From the NCBI RefSeq assembly GCF_019145495.1, contig NZ_JAHSTU010000003.1, forward strand, positions 124,001 through 188,000: a stretch of DNA of 64,000 nucleotides, given 5' to 3'. Positions 1-8,328 of the stretch are shown one piece after another. Within the stretch, counting starts at the first letter, position 1. The number at the start of each line of letters is the position of its first letter. The position numbers and the translations under genes are program-made. Origin of the DNA: Pseudomonas azerbaijanoccidentalis. GTDB lineage: Bacteria; Pseudomonadota; Gammaproteobacteria; Pseudomonadales; Pseudomonadaceae. The notes below the pieces were generated by a model. That model was not told the DNA's origin. It was given only the letters and a program-made list of their open reading frames with translations, and searched no databases.

Positions 1-1
1 T

Positions 2-178
2 CGCGACCTGATCAGCGTTGGCGCTTACGTCGCCGGCGGTGATCGCGAGACCGACCTGGCGATTTCCCTGCAGCCGCAACTGGTCAAATACCTGCGCCAA
101 GGCCTCAACGACAGCATCAGCCTGGGCGAAAGCGAAGCGTATCTCGCCTCGATTTTCGCGCCCGCGGCGGGCGGCTAA
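2..178 (+). CDS. fliI: Flagellar export ATPase FliI (3' end only)
   Basis: An open frame enters from the left edge and ends at TAA 176-178, giving the last 58 residues. The tail reads DLISVGAYVAGGDRETDLA and ends LASIFAPAAGG, which fits the helical C-terminal domain of FliI, the F1-beta-like ATPase that feeds substrates to the flagellar type III export gate. The P-loop and catalytic residues lie outside the window. fliJ starts 6 nt downstream, the usual fliI-fliJ arrangement. The identity rests on this tail plus context. Confidence 0.85.
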   Translation, partial: RDLISVGAYVAGGDRETDLAISLQPQLVKYLRQGLNDSISLGESEAYLASIFAPAAGG

Positions 179-184
179 CCCGTC

Positions 185-634
185 ATGGCGCAGACTCGGG
201 CGGGGCGTCTGGCACCTGTGGTGGAAATGGCCGAGAAGGCCGAAAAAACCGCGGTCCAGCGCCTGGGGCATTTTCAGGGGCAGGTGCGTTTGGCCGAAAG
301 CAAACTCGCCGACCTCGAAGCTTTTCGTCTCGATTATCAAGAACAGTGGATCGTGCGCGGCAGCAGCGGCGTTTCGGGCCAATGGCTGCTGGGCTATCAA
401 GGCTTTCTCGCGCAATTGGGCACCGCCATCGATCAGCAGCGCCAAAGCCTGGCCTGGCACCAGAACAACCTGAACAAGGCGCGGGACACCTGGCAGCAAG
501 CGTTTGCCCGGGTCGAGGGTTTGCGTAAACTGGTGCAGCGCTATGCCGATGAGGCGCGGGCACTGGAAGACAAGCGTGAGCAGAAGTTGCTGGACGAATT
601 GTCCCAGCGCTTGCCGCGGCAGGATCAGTATTGA
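185..634 (+). CDS. fliJ: Flagellar export chaperone/stalk protein FliJ
   Basis: The product is 149 residues, a normal FliJ length. It is almost wholly charged and helical, consistent with the long antiparallel coiled coil of FliJ, which inserts into the FliI hexamer like the gamma subunit of F-ATPase and links it to FlhA. There is no signal peptide or membrane segment. It follows fliI closely and probably ends the fliE-fliJ operon, because a REP doublet and a gap of 180 nt come next. Confidence 0.9.
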   Translation: MAQTRAGRLAPVVEMAEKAEKTAVQRLGHFQGQVRLAESKLADLEAFRLDYQEQWIVRGSSGVSGQWLLGYQGFLAQLGTAIDQQRQSLAWHQNNLNKARDTWQQAFARVEGLRKLVQRYADEARALEDKREQKLLDELSQRLPRQDQY

Positions 635-646
635 TAGAGCGTTGCG

Positions 647-729
647 AAAAGATCGCAGCCTGCGGCAGCTCCTACATTGACCGTGTGTAAATCCGATATT
701 GTAGGAGCTGCCGCAGGCTGCGATCTTTT
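647..729. repeat. REPIN, GTAGGAGCTGCCGCAGGC type
   Basis: Two inverted arms (647-675 and 701-729) are exact reverse complements, with core GTAGGAGCTGCCGCAGGC running into TGCGATCTTTT. The loop is 25 nt. It lies 13 nt after fliJ and could fold into a long hairpin protecting or ending the transcript. The same family recurs at 4681, 24244, 26225, 36326, 50926, 52094, 57891 and 58807. Confidence 0.9.
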
Positions 730-769
730 GATCCTGATGACCTGCCTTGCCGCAACCTCTACCAAATGC

Positions 770-792
770 TAAACCTTGTACAAGCAGGTTTA
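770..792. promoter_or_regulatory. Perfect inverted repeat upstream of hsbA
   Basis: The arms TAAACCT (770-776) and AGGTTTA (786-792) are exact reverse complements around a 9-nt spacer, and TTGTACAA overlaps the left arm and spacer. It ends 22 nt before the start codon of the STAS gene at 815, a plausible operator or 5'-leader hairpin. No known binding site is recognised. Confidence 0.4.
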
Positions 793-814
793 CCAATGAC
801 AAGGAAGCCATGAC

Positions 815-1114
815 ATGTCAGTTGTTACAGAAGTATCCCCCGACGGCCAAAAGCTGACGATATCGGTCAAAGGACGATTCGATTTCGCCAAGCATCAGGA
901 ATTTCGTGAATCCTACGAAGATAAAGAGCTATCGGCGGTTGTGGTCGACCTCAGAGAGGCCACCTACCTCGACAGCTCTGCGCTGGGCATGTTGCTGCTG
1001 TTGCGTGATCACGCCGGTGGCGAAGACTCCGACATTCGCGTGGTCAACAGCAGTTCGGATGTGAGGAAAATTCTCGCTATTTCCAACTTCGACAAACTGT
1101 TCGACATCAGTTGA
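815..1114 (+). CDS. hsbA: STAS-domain anti-sigma factor antagonist (HsbA-like)
   Basis: The product is 99 residues, a single STAS domain. The conserved TYLDSSALGMLLLLRDH segment carries the serine that partner kinases phosphorylate in SpoIIAA-type antagonists. In P. aeruginosa, HsbA is controlled by HsbR and, depending on its phosphorylation, binds the anti-sigma factor FlgM or the diguanylate cyclase HsbD, which links flagella and biofilm. ATG at 815 is preceded by AAGGAAGCC. The 3' end overlaps the next gene by 4 nt (TTGA), so the two are probably translationally coupled. The symbol is assigned by homology of the module. Confidence 0.82.
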   Translation: MSVVTEVSPDGQKLTISVKGRFDFAKHQEFRESYEDKELSAVVVDLREATYLDSSALGMLLLLRDHAGGEDSDIRVVNSSSDVRKILAISNFDKLFDIS

Positions 1115-2826
1115 GCACCGTGCACACAGCACTCGAACCGTTGACGATCCTCATTGCCGAAGACAGTGCGGCGGATCGCATGCTGCTGTCGAGTATCGTC
1201 CGTCGTCAGGGCCATGAAGTACTGACGGCAGCCAACGGCGCCGAGGCGGTCGAAGCGTTTCGCCAGCAACGACCGCAACTGGTGTTGATGGACGCGATGA
1301 TGCCGGTGATGGATGGCTTCGAGGCTGCGCAGCAAATCAAGGCACTGGCCGGGGAAACCCTGGTGCCGATCATCTTCCTCACCTCGCTGTCCGAGAGCGA
1401 AGCCTTGGCTCGCTGTCTAGAGGCCGGAGGTGACGACTTTTTGGCTAAGCCCTACAACCAGGTGATTCTCGCCGCCAAAATCAAGGCGATGGACCGCTTG
1501 CGCCGGTTGCAGGCGACCGTGTTGCAACAGCGTGATCAGATTGCCCGGCACCACGACTATCTGCTCAATGAGCAACGGGTGGCCAAGGCCGTATTCGACA
1601 AGGTGGCCCATTCCGGCTGCCTCAACGCTGCCAATATCCGTTATCTGCAATCGCCTTACGCGTTGTTCAACGGCGACTTGCTACTGGCGGCGTACACGCC
1701 GGCGGGCGATATGCACGTGCTGCTCGGTGATTTCACCGGCCATGGTTTGCCCGCGGCGGTTGGCGCCATGCCGCTGGCCGAGGTTTTCTACGGGATGACG
1801 GCAAAGGGTTACGGCTTGTCCGAAACCCTGCGCGAAATGAACGCCAAGCTCAAACGCATCTTGCCAGTGGACATGTTCTGTTGCGCAACGATGCTGTGCC
1901 TGAGTTTCCAGCGTCGCTCGGTGGAGGTCTGGAACGGTGGCATGCCGGACGGTTATCTGAACAACATCGCTAGTGGCGAGCGCACACCGATAACGGCTAG
2001 GCATTTGCCTTTAGGCGTGCTCAGCCCGCAAACATTCGATGACCGCACGGAAGTGTTCCCGATGGCAGTCGGTGATCGGGTGTTCCTGCTGTCAGACGGA
2101 GTGATCGATACCTGCGATGCCAATGAACAATTGTTCGGTGTGCAGCGTCTGCAACGGGTGTTTGCGGCCAATCGTGAGCCGGATGCACTGTTCGAGGAAA
2201 TCGGCCAGGCGTTGCGCGACTTTGGTGGTCAGACCCGCGACGATGTGAGCATGGTGGAAATCAGCCTGCTTGAGTCGTCACAGCTGATTGCGCCGGTGCC
2301 GGTCTATTCCGACAGTGGTCAGTCGTGTCCGCTCGACTGGTCGGTGAGTTTCGAGTATCGCGCAGCGACGCTCAAACGCTTCAATCCACTACCGTACTTG
2401 CTGCAATTGCTGCTGGAGGTTCATGGTTTACGGGCGCAGAGCGGGGCGCTCTACAGTGTCTTGGCCGAGTTGTATTCCAATGCCCTGGAGCATGGCGTGC
2501 TGGGACTCGACTCAAGTCTTAAGCGCGATGTCTCGGGTTTTACCCGTTATTACCAAGAGCGCAACACGCGTCTGGACGAATTGCAGGACGGCTTCGTACG
2601 GGTGCATCTGCAGGTCACGCCGCAAGGCGAGGGTGGTTGCCTGGTGATCCGCGTCGAGGACAGCGGCAAGGGATTTGATGTCGGGCGCGTGCTGGCGCGA
2701 CCGATTGATCCTGTCCGTCTGTCGGGGCGTGGTGTGAGTTTGATCCGTCAATTAGGGCGCAACGCCAGTTGGTCCGACGATGGTCGAAGTGCCCGCGTGG
2801 AGTTTTTCTGGGAGGCTCTGGCATAA
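1111..2826 (+). CDS. hsbR: Response regulator/PP2C phosphatase/kinase HsbR-like
   Basis: The product is 571 residues in three parts. An N-terminal receiver domain (about 11-130) has the phosphoacceptor region MDAMMPVMDGFEA. A central SpoIIE-type PP2C phosphatase carries GDFTGHGLPAAVG. A C-terminal GHKL anti-sigma-kinase-like ATPase carries LAELYSNALEHG, EDSGKGFD and GRGVSLIRQL. This is the HsbR layout of P. aeruginosa, where the receiver takes phosphate from HptB and the output domains set the phosphorylation of HsbA. The start is TTG at 1111, overlapping the stop of hsbA. An alternative GTG lies at 1120. Confidence 0.85.
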   Translation: MSTVHTALEPLTILIAEDSAADRMLLSSIVRRQGHEVLTAANGAEAVEAFRQQRPQLVLMDAMMPVMDGFEAAQQIKALAGETLVPIIFLTSLSESEALARCLEAGGDDFLAKPYNQVILAAKIKAMDRLRRLQATVLQQRDQIARHHDYLLNEQRVAKAVFDKVAHSGCLNAANIRYLQSPYALFNGDLLLAAYTPAGDMHVLLGDFTGHGLPAAVGAMPLAEVFYGMTAKGYGLSETLREMNAKLKRILPVDMFCCATMLCLSFQRRSVEVWNGGMPDGYLNNIASGERTPITARHLPLGVLSPQTFDDRTEVFPMAVGDRVFLLSDGVIDTCDANEQLFGVQRLQRVFAANREPDALFEEIGQALRDFGGQTRDDVSMVEISLLESSQLIAPVPVYSDSGQSCPLDWSVSFEYRAATLKRFNPLPYLLQLLLEVHGLRAQSGALYSVLAELYSNALEHGVLGLDSSLKRDVSGFTRYYQERNTRLDELQDGFVRVHLQVTPQGEGGCLVIRVEDSGKGFDVGRVLARPIDPVRLSGRGVSLIRQLGRNASWSDDGRSARVEFFWEALA

Positions 2827-2856
2827 TCCGCGCATTCTTGATCAAGGAGTGAGCAA

Positions 2857-3207
2857 GTGGCTGATCAACATCTGGACCCGGACGTGCTGAGCGCGTTACG
2901 GGAAGTCATGGAGGAGGAGTTTTCGACATTGATCGATACCTTCCTCGTCGATTGTGAAGCGCGCCTGCAGTCGTTGCGTCAGGCGGATTCGGCTGCGCAG
3001 TTGAACGAGATTGCCCACAGTTTCAAAGGCAGCAGCAGCAACATGGGCGCCGTCAGGCTCGCCGAGTTGTGTAGCACGCTTGAGCACAATGCCAAGACCC
3101 TTGCGGCTGTCGATATTGACCGATTGATCGCCGATATCGAAAGCGAGTTCGCCCTCGTGCGGCCTCTTTATGACACCGCGCGACAGCCTTCCCCGGCGGC
3201 CAGTTGA
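2857..3207 (+). CDS. hptB: Histidine phosphotransfer protein HptB-like
   Basis: The product is 116 residues, a stand-alone Hpt four-helix domain with the motif AHSFKGSSSNMGA and phospho-acceptor His54. It begins with GTG at 2857 behind AAGGAG. In P. aeruginosa, HptB relays phosphate from several hybrid sensors (for example PA1611, RetS, SagS) to HsbR. Its position directly after hsbR supports the same role. It lies about 100 nt upstream of fliK, which appears to have its own sigma-54 promoter. Confidence 0.88.
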   Translation: MADQHLDPDVLSALREVMEEEFSTLIDTFLVDCEARLQSLRQADSAAQLNEIAHSFKGSSSNMGAVRLAELCSTLEHNAKTLAAVDIDRLIADIESEFALVRPLYDTARQPSPAAS

Positions 3208-3242
3208 ATTGACAAGCGCCTTTCGTCGTCATCCGGTGAAAC

Positions 3243-3258
3243 TGGCGCGAGCCTTGCA
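3243..3258 (+). promoter_or_regulatory. Sigma-54 promoter of fliK
   Basis: TGGCGCGAGCCTTGCA matches the -24/-12 consensus TGGCAC-N5-TTGCW with the required GG-N10-GC spacing. It lies 50 nt upstream of the fliK ATG. RpoN/FleQ-hierarchy control of fliK is established in P. aeruginosa. The assignment here is by sequence match only. Confidence 0.75.
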
Positions 3259-3307
3259 GATAACTCTCCAACTGTACCTACGATCCCAGTGCAGCGGAGA
3301 CCGTTAA

Positions 3308-4663
3308 ATGCCCGTTACCCCCAATAATCTTCTTCAGGCCGTCGCGCCGGCCAAGGCGCAGACTGCCTCCGCCAATTCCACGGCGCTGACCGCTGAGCCC
3401 GGGGACAAGGCTGCCAGCTTCGCTCAGGTGTACGCCAAGCAAGGCCAGAACAAACCCGCCGCCGCGGCTGACAGCCCGGTCAAACCGGTGCGTGAGAAGG
3501 CGGCGGACAGCGCCGGCAAGAAAGACGTCGCCGACGATAAATCTGCCGCCGCGCAACCCGAGGTTGCCGATAGCGGCAAAACCTTGCCCGCCGACAAACC
3601 GGCGCAGGCTGACGACAGCGCAGCCAGCGACGATGCTGCCGATACCGCACAAACGCCGGTTGTCGATGCCGCGCCTGTTGATCCAACGCTCGATCCTGCC
3701 TTACTGCTGGCGGCGCAACCCGTAGCGGCCACGCCTGCACCGGTGATCACGCCGGTTGTGGATGCCGCTCCGTTGCCGGCTGAAGCCCCGGTTGCCGCGC
3801 CGGTTGCCGCTTTGCCGGCGGCGGATGCCACGGATACCGCTTTCGATCCCGAGGCCGATCCGCTCGATGCATTGCCTGCCTTGCGCATGGCCATGGAGCA
3901 AAGCGGCCACGTGTCCGCGTCCAGTCAGGCGCAGCCCAAGGCTGCATCGACGTCCGCCCAGGCCCAGGCCGATGGCGAACAGACCGCCGCGCAGAACTTT
4001 GCCGCCGGCATGGCCAGCATGCTCGATGTGCAGGCCGACAAGGACAGCACCAGCCAGGGTGGCGAAAAAGCCTTCAGCGGTTTGATTGATGACGGTCTCA
4101 AGGACCTGAAGTCGGCCAGCAGCGATACCCGCGTCGACGATTTTGCCAACCGTCTGGCGGCATTGACCCAGGCCGCCACACCGAAAACCGCCAACGCCTT
4201 GCCGGTCAATCAGCCGATCGCCATGCATCAGAGCGGCTGGACTGAAGAAGTGGTCAACCGTGTGATGTATCTATCCAGCGCCAATCTCAAGGCGGCGGAT
4301 ATCCAGTTGCAACCGGCCGAACTGGGGCGTCTCGACATACGGGTCAACATGGTCCCGGACCAGCAGACCCAAGTGACGTTCATGAGCGCACACCCGAGTG
4401 TTCGCGAAGCGCTGGACGGGCAGATGCATCGCTTGCGTGACATGTTTACCCAGCAGGGCATGGGCCAGGTTGACGTCAATGTGTCCGACCAGAACCGCGG
4501 GTCCCAGGACCAGGGGCAAAATCAGCAGGCACAGAGTGGGCGTACCAGTGCCGGTGGCGGTCGTCTTGATTCGATGGATGACGACATAACGCCAGCCATC
4601 GCTGAAGTCGCTGCACCGGTGACCAGTGTGATCGGCTCCAGCGCGGTCGATTACTACGCCTGA
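3308..4663 (+). CDS. fliK: Flagellar hook-length control protein FliK
   Basis: The product is 451 residues. The first two-thirds is a low-complexity Ala/Pro/Asp-rich ruler segment with no predicted fold. The C-terminal third is the conserved FliK domain, with LQPAELGRLDIRVNM and a Gln-rich tail (about 400-425). FliK is exported, measures hook length and switches FlhB specificity from rod/hook to filament substrates. ATG at 3308 has GGAGA upstream. The gene stands alone between hptB and fliL, with its own sigma-54 promoter and a REPIN after the stop. Confidence 0.92.
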   Translation: MPVTPNNLLQAVAPAKAQTASANSTALTAEPGDKAASFAQVYAKQGQNKPAAAADSPVKPVREKAADSAGKKDVADDKSAAAQPEVADSGKTLPADKPAQADDSAASDDAADTAQTPVVDAAPVDPTLDPALLLAAQPVAATPAPVITPVVDAAPLPAEAPVAAPVAALPAADATDTAFDPEADPLDALPALRMAMEQSGHVSASSQAQPKAASTSAQAQADGEQTAAQNFAAGMASMLDVQADKDSTSQGGEKAFSGLIDDGLKDLKSASSDTRVDDFANRLAALTQAATPKTANALPVNQPIAMHQSGWTEEVVNRVMYLSSANLKAADIQLQPAELGRLDIRVNMVPDQQTQVTFMSAHPSVREALDGQMHRLRDMFTQQGMGQVDVNVSDQNRGSQDQGQNQQAQSGRTSAGGGRLDSMDDDITPAIAEVAAPVTSVIGSSAVDYYA

Positions 4664-4680
4664 TAGATCGGGTTGCCTTC

Positions 4681-4747
4681 AAGAGATCGCAGCCTTCGGC
4701 AGCTCCTACAGTGGAAACGCAGGAGCTGCCGAAGGCTGCGATCTTTC
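4681..4747. repeat. REPIN, GTAGGAGCTGCCGAAGGC subtype
   Basis: Inverted arms GATCGCAGCCTTCGGCAGCT and their complement flank a short loop (about 10 nt), shorter than in the other copies. It lies directly after fliK and before the sigma-54 promoter of fliL, so it could serve as a processing or termination hairpin between the two units. The core carries CTTCGG/CCGAAG instead of CTGCGG/CCGCAG. Confidence 0.88.
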
Positions 4748-4784
4748 GCTTTTCAATACCCCGACATTTCCCCCTGGTTACTTC

Positions 4785-4800
4785 TGGCATAACACTTGCT
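4785..4800 (+). promoter_or_regulatory. Sigma-54 promoter of the fliL operon
   Basis: TGGCATAACACTTGCT fits TGGCAY-N5-TTGCW with exact GG-N10-GC spacing. It ends 50 nt before the fliL ATG. The fliLMNOPQR-flhB operon is an RpoN/FleQ-dependent class in P. aeruginosa, which agrees with this site. Confidence 0.82.
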
Positions 4801-4850
4801 CTTGCCTATCCGTGCGACTGTGAAAACCCGAATAGTGACGGATTATTGGC

Positions 4851-5351
4851 ATGGCGAAGAGCGACGCAGCAGTAAAAGACCCCGCAACCAAAAGCAAACT
4901 CAAGCTGATCATCGCGGTCGTGGTGGCCCTGCTGCTGGCGATCGGTTTGTCCGTGGGGGCGACCTGGTACTTCATGCACAGCGCCCAGAGCAAGCCTGCC
5001 GCCGTGGTTGAAACTGCGCCACAGGGCAAGCAGCCGGCGGTTTTCGAACCGATGGCGCCGGCGTTCGTCGCCAACTACAACCAGAACGGCCGTCAGCGCT
5101 ACATGCAGGTGAGCATCACCATGCTCGGCCGTAGCCAGGCCGATCTGGAAGCGCTCAAGGTGCACATGCCGGTGATCCGCAACAACCTGGTCATGCTGTT
5201 CTCCGGGCAAGACTTCGCCACGCTCGCGTCGCCGGTCGGCCAGGAAATGCTGCGCCAGAAAGCCACGGCCAGCGTTCAGGAAGTGGCGCAGAAAGAGCTT
5301 GGCAAAGTGGTCATCGAACAATTGCTTTTCACTAATTTCGTACTGCAGTAG
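4851..5351 (+). CDS. fliL: Flagellar basal-body protein FliL
   Basis: The product is 166 residues. A short cytoplasmic N-terminus is followed by one transmembrane helix (about residues 19-42, LKLIIAVVVALLLAIGL) and a periplasmic FliL domain. FliL surrounds and stabilises the stator units at the motor. It is the first gene of an eight-gene export/switch operon and ends 9 nt before fliM. The start codon at 4851 has only a weak Shine-Dalgarno sequence. Confidence 0.92.
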   Translation: MAKSDAAVKDPATKSKLKLIIAVVVALLLAIGLSVGATWYFMHSAQSKPAAVVETAPQGKQPAVFEPMAPAFVANYNQNGRQRYMQVSITMLGRSQADLEALKVHMPVIRNNLVMLFSGQDFATLASPVGQEMLRQKATASVQEVAQKELGKVVIEQLLFTNFVLQ

Positions 5352-5360
5352 GAACACGAC

Positions 5361-6329
5361 ATGGCCGTGCAGGACCTGCTGTCCCAGGATGAGATCGACG
5401 CGCTGTTGCATGGCGTGGACGATGGTCTGGTACAGACCGATAACGCTGCCGAACCCGGCACCGTCAAAAGCTACGACCTGACCAGCCAGGATCGCATCGT
5501 CCGTGGACGCATGCCGACCCTGGAAATGATCAACGAACGTTTCGCCCGCTACACGCGCATCAGCATGTTCAACATGCTGCGTCGCTCGGCAGACGTGGCG
5601 GTCGGTGGCGTTCAGGTGATGAAGTTCGGCGAATACGTGCACTCGCTGTACGTGCCGACCAGCCTCAACCTGGTCAAGATCAAACCGCTGCGCGGCACCG
5701 CGCTGTTCATCCTCGACGCCAAACTGGTGTTCAAGCTGGTGGACAACTTCTTCGGTGGCGACGGCCGTCACGCCAAGATCGAAGGGCGTGAATTCACCCC
5801 GACCGAACTGCGGGTGGTGCGCATGGTGCTGGAACAGGCCTTCGTCGACTTGAAGGAAGCCTGGCAGGCGATCATGGAAGTCAACTTCGAGTACATCAAC
5901 TCGGAAGTGAACCCGGCCATGGCCAACATCGTCGGCCCAAGCGAAGCGATTGTGGTATCGACCTTCCACATCGAACTCGATGGCGGTGGCGGCGACCTGC
6001 ACGTGACCATGCCGTACTCGATGATCGAACCGGTGCGCGAAATGCTCGACGCCGGCTTCCAGTCGGACCTCGACGACCAGGACGAACGCTGGGTCAATGC
6101 CCTGCGCCAGGACGTGCTGGATGTCGACGTGCCGATCGGTGCCACCGTTGCCCGCCGCCAGTTGAAGCTGCGCGACATCCTGCACATGCAGCCGGGGGAC
6201 ATCATCCCGGTGGAAATGCCGGAAGACATGATCATGCGCGCCAATGGCGTGCCGGCCTTCAAGGTCAAGATGGGATCGCACAAAGGCAACCTCGCGTTGC
6301 AAGTGATCGAGCCGATCGAGCGTCGTTGA
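5361..6329 (+). CDS. fliM: Flagellar motor switch protein FliM
   Basis: The product is 322 residues, the usual length. The N-terminus has the CheY-P binding motif LSQDEIDALLHG. The middle CheC-like domain contacts FliG, and the C-terminal SpoA domain joins FliN in the C-ring. ATG at 5361 follows AGGAACAC. The gene lies between fliL and fliN as in other gammaproteobacteria, and no defect was seen. Confidence 0.95.
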   Translation: MAVQDLLSQDEIDALLHGVDDGLVQTDNAAEPGTVKSYDLTSQDRIVRGRMPTLEMINERFARYTRISMFNMLRRSADVAVGGVQVMKFGEYVHSLYVPTSLNLVKIKPLRGTALFILDAKLVFKLVDNFFGGDGRHAKIEGREFTPTELRVVRMVLEQAFVDLKEAWQAIMEVNFEYINSEVNPAMANIVGPSEAIVVSTFHIELDGGGGDLHVTMPYSMIEPVREMLDAGFQSDLDDQDERWVNALRQDVLDVDVPIGATVARRQLKLRDILHMQPGDIIPVEMPEDMIMRANGVPAFKVKMGSHKGNLALQVIEPIERR

Positions 6330-6395
6330 TCGACGCCCCACACATTCGCTTTTAACTGACGGCCTCCCTCACAGGTGGCCCGCCGAGGACAAATG

Positions 6396-6854
6396 ATGGC
6401 TGACGATATGAATACCCAGGACGACCAGGCGCTGGCTGACGAATGGGCTGCGGCCCTGGAAGAAACCGGTGATGCCGGGCAGGCTGATATTGACGCGCTG
6501 CTGGCAGCCGATGCTTCCGGTTCCTCGAACAATCGCCTGCCAATGGAAGAGTTCGGCAGTGTGCCGAGAAACAACGACCCGGTGAGCCTGGAAGGGCCGA
6601 ACCTGGACGTGATCCTCGACATTCCGGTGTCGATCTCCATGGAAGTGGGCAGCACCGACATCAACATCCGCAACCTGCTGCAACTCAACCAGGGCTCGGT
6701 AATCGAGCTTGATCGCCTGGCCGGCGAGCCGCTGGACGTGCTGGTCAACGGCACGCTGATCGCTCACGGCGAAGTGGTTGTGGTCAACGAGAAGTTCGGC
6801 ATCCGCCTGACCGACGTGATCAGCCCAAGCGAACGCATCAAGAAGCTGCGCTGA
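6396..6854 (+). CDS. fliN: Flagellar motor switch protein FliN
   Basis: The product is 152 residues from the chosen ATG at 6396. The acidic N-terminal half (ADEWAAALEETGDAG) is typical of Pseudomonas FliN, and the C-terminal SpoA domain runs from about residue 70. FliN forms the lower C-ring with FliM and helps recruit FliH-FliI to the export gate. GAGGAC at 6385-6390 best fits ATG 6396. An ATG three nt upstream and a GTG at 6375 are less likely starts. fliO follows without a gap. Confidence 0.93.
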   Translation: MADDMNTQDDQALADEWAAALEETGDAGQADIDALLAADASGSSNNRLPMEEFGSVPRNNDPVSLEGPNLDVILDIPVSISMEVGSTDINIRNLLQLNQGSVIELDRLAGEPLDVLVNGTLIAHGEVVVVNEKFGIRLTDVISPSERIKKLR

Positions 6855-7301
6855 GTGAAAAGGTTTTTTGGGGTTCTGTTGGCGTTGCCGTTCAGCGTGC
6901 TGGCGGCCGAGCCTGTGGCGAGCGCTGCCACGGCGGCTGCGCCTGTCGCCAGCAGTGGCGTGGCCGGGCAATTGACGCAGTTGGTTTTCGGCCTGCTGCT
7001 GGTGCTGGGGTTGATCTTCTTCCTCGCCTGGCTGTTGCGCCGGGTCCAGCAGGCAGGCCCGGCCGGCAAGGGCCAGGTGATCGAGCTGATCGGTTCCCGC
7101 GCTCTTGGACCGCGTGATCGGCTGATGCTGGTGCAGGTCGGCAATGAACAGATTCTGCTGGGTCTGAGCCCCGGCACCATCACGGCCTTGCATGTGCTCA
7201 AGGAGCCGGTGCAGGTGCCGAGCACGACTGAGAAGACGACGCCGGAGTTTGCCCAGCGCCTGCTGGAGATCCTCGGTAAAGATCAAAAGGATAAGAAGTA
7301 A
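6855..7301 (+). CDS. fliO: Flagellar biosynthesis protein FliO
   Basis: The product is 148 residues. An N-terminal signal-like segment ([17 protein letters not shown]) precedes a transmembrane helix around residues 40-60 and a cytoplasmic FliO domain. FliO acts as a scaffold for assembly of the FliP ring in the export gate. The start is GTG, immediately after the fliN stop. The stop codon overlaps the fliP ATG by one base (TAATG), so coupled translation is likely. Confidence 0.9.
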   Translation: MKRFFGVLLALPFSVLAAEPVASAATAAAPVASSGVAGQLTQLVFGLLLVLGLIFFLAWLLRRVQQAGPAGKGQVIELIGSRALGPRDRLMLVQVGNEQILLGLSPGTITALHVLKEPVQVPSTTEKTTPEFAQRLLEILGKDQKDKK

Positions 7302-8059
7302 TGGGTGCGCTGCGCATCGTCTTGACGCTGGCCTTGATGCTGGCCGCTCCTTTGGCGTTCGCCGCCGATCCGTTGTCGATCCCGGCGATCACGCTGGGCA
7401 CCAACGCCGAAGGTGCGCAGGAATACTCGGTCAGCCTGCAAATCCTGCTGATCATGACTGCGCTGAGTTTCATCCCGGCGTTCGTCATGCTGATGACCAG
7501 TTTCACCCGGATCATCATCGTCTTCTCGATCCTTCGTCAGGCCCTGGGCTTGCAGCAAACGCCGTCGAACCAGATCCTCACCGGCATGGCGCTGTTCCTG
7601 ACGTTGTTCATCATGGCGCCGGTGTTCGATCGGGTGAATCAGGATGCCTTGCAACCGTATCTGGCGGAAAAAATGACCGCCCAGGATGCCGTGGCCAAGG
7701 CCCAGGTGCCGATCAAGGATTTCATGCTGGCTCAGACCCGCACCAGTGATCTTGAGCTGTTCATGCGCCTGTCCAAGCGCACCGACATTGCCTCGCCGGA
7801 TCAGGCGCCATTGACCATTCTGGTGCCGGCGTTCGTGACCTCTGAACTGAAAACCGCGTTCCAGATCGGCTTCATGATTTTCATCCCGTTCCTGATCATC
7901 GACCTCGTCGTGGCGAGCGTGCTGATGGCCATGGGTATGATGATGCTTTCGCCGCTGATCATTTCCCTGCCGTTCAAAATCATGCTGTTCGTCCTTGTCG
8001 ATGGCTGGGCGCTGATCATCGGCACGTTGGCCAGCAGCTTCGGCGGTGTCTCGCCATGA
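7301..8059 (+). CDS. fliP: Flagellar export gate protein FliP
   Basis: The product is 252 residues with a cleavable signal peptide ([21 protein letters not shown]) and the four membrane segments of FliP. The family block [17 protein letters not shown] is intact. FliP forms the pentameric core of the FliPQR secretion channel. The ATG overlaps the fliO stop and the 3' end overlaps fliQ by 4 nt. Confidence 0.95.
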   Translation: MGALRIVLTLALMLAAPLAFAADPLSIPAITLGTNAEGAQEYSVSLQILLIMTALSFIPAFVMLMTSFTRIIIVFSILRQALGLQQTPSNQILTGMALFLTLFIMAPVFDRVNQDALQPYLAEKMTAQDAVAKAQVPIKDFMLAQTRTSDLELFMRLSKRTDIASPDQAPLTILVPAFVTSELKTAFQIGFMIFIPFLIIDLVVASVLMAMGMMMLSPLIISLPFKIMLFVLVDGWALIIGTLASSFGGVSP

Positions 8060-8325
8060 CGCCGGAAGTAGCGGTCGACATCTTCCGCGAGGCGCTGTGG
8101 CTGACCACGCTGATGGTGGCGGTGCTGGTGATTCCGAGCCTGCTGGTGGGCCTTATCGTGGCGATGTTCCAGGCCGCCACCCAGATCAACGAACAGACCT
8201 TGAGCTTTTTGCCGCGCCTGCTGGTGATGCTGGTGACGCTGATCGTGGCTGGCCCGTGGCTGGTGCAGACGTTCATGGAATACATCCTGCAGTTGTACGG
8301 CAGCATTCCGCAGGTCATCGGCTAA
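8056..8325 (+). CDS. fliQ: Flagellar export gate protein FliQ
   Basis: The product is 89 residues forming two transmembrane helices, as in all FliQ/SctS proteins. It begins [19 protein letters not shown] and packs around FliP-FliR in the export channel. It starts at an ATGA overlap with fliP and lies 3 nt before fliR. It is complete and of normal length. Confidence 0.95.
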   Translation: MTPEVAVDIFREALWLTTLMVAVLVIPSLLVGLIVAMFQAATQINEQTLSFLPRLLVMLVTLIVAGPWLVQTFMEYILQLYGSIPQVIG

Positions 8326-8328
8326 ACC

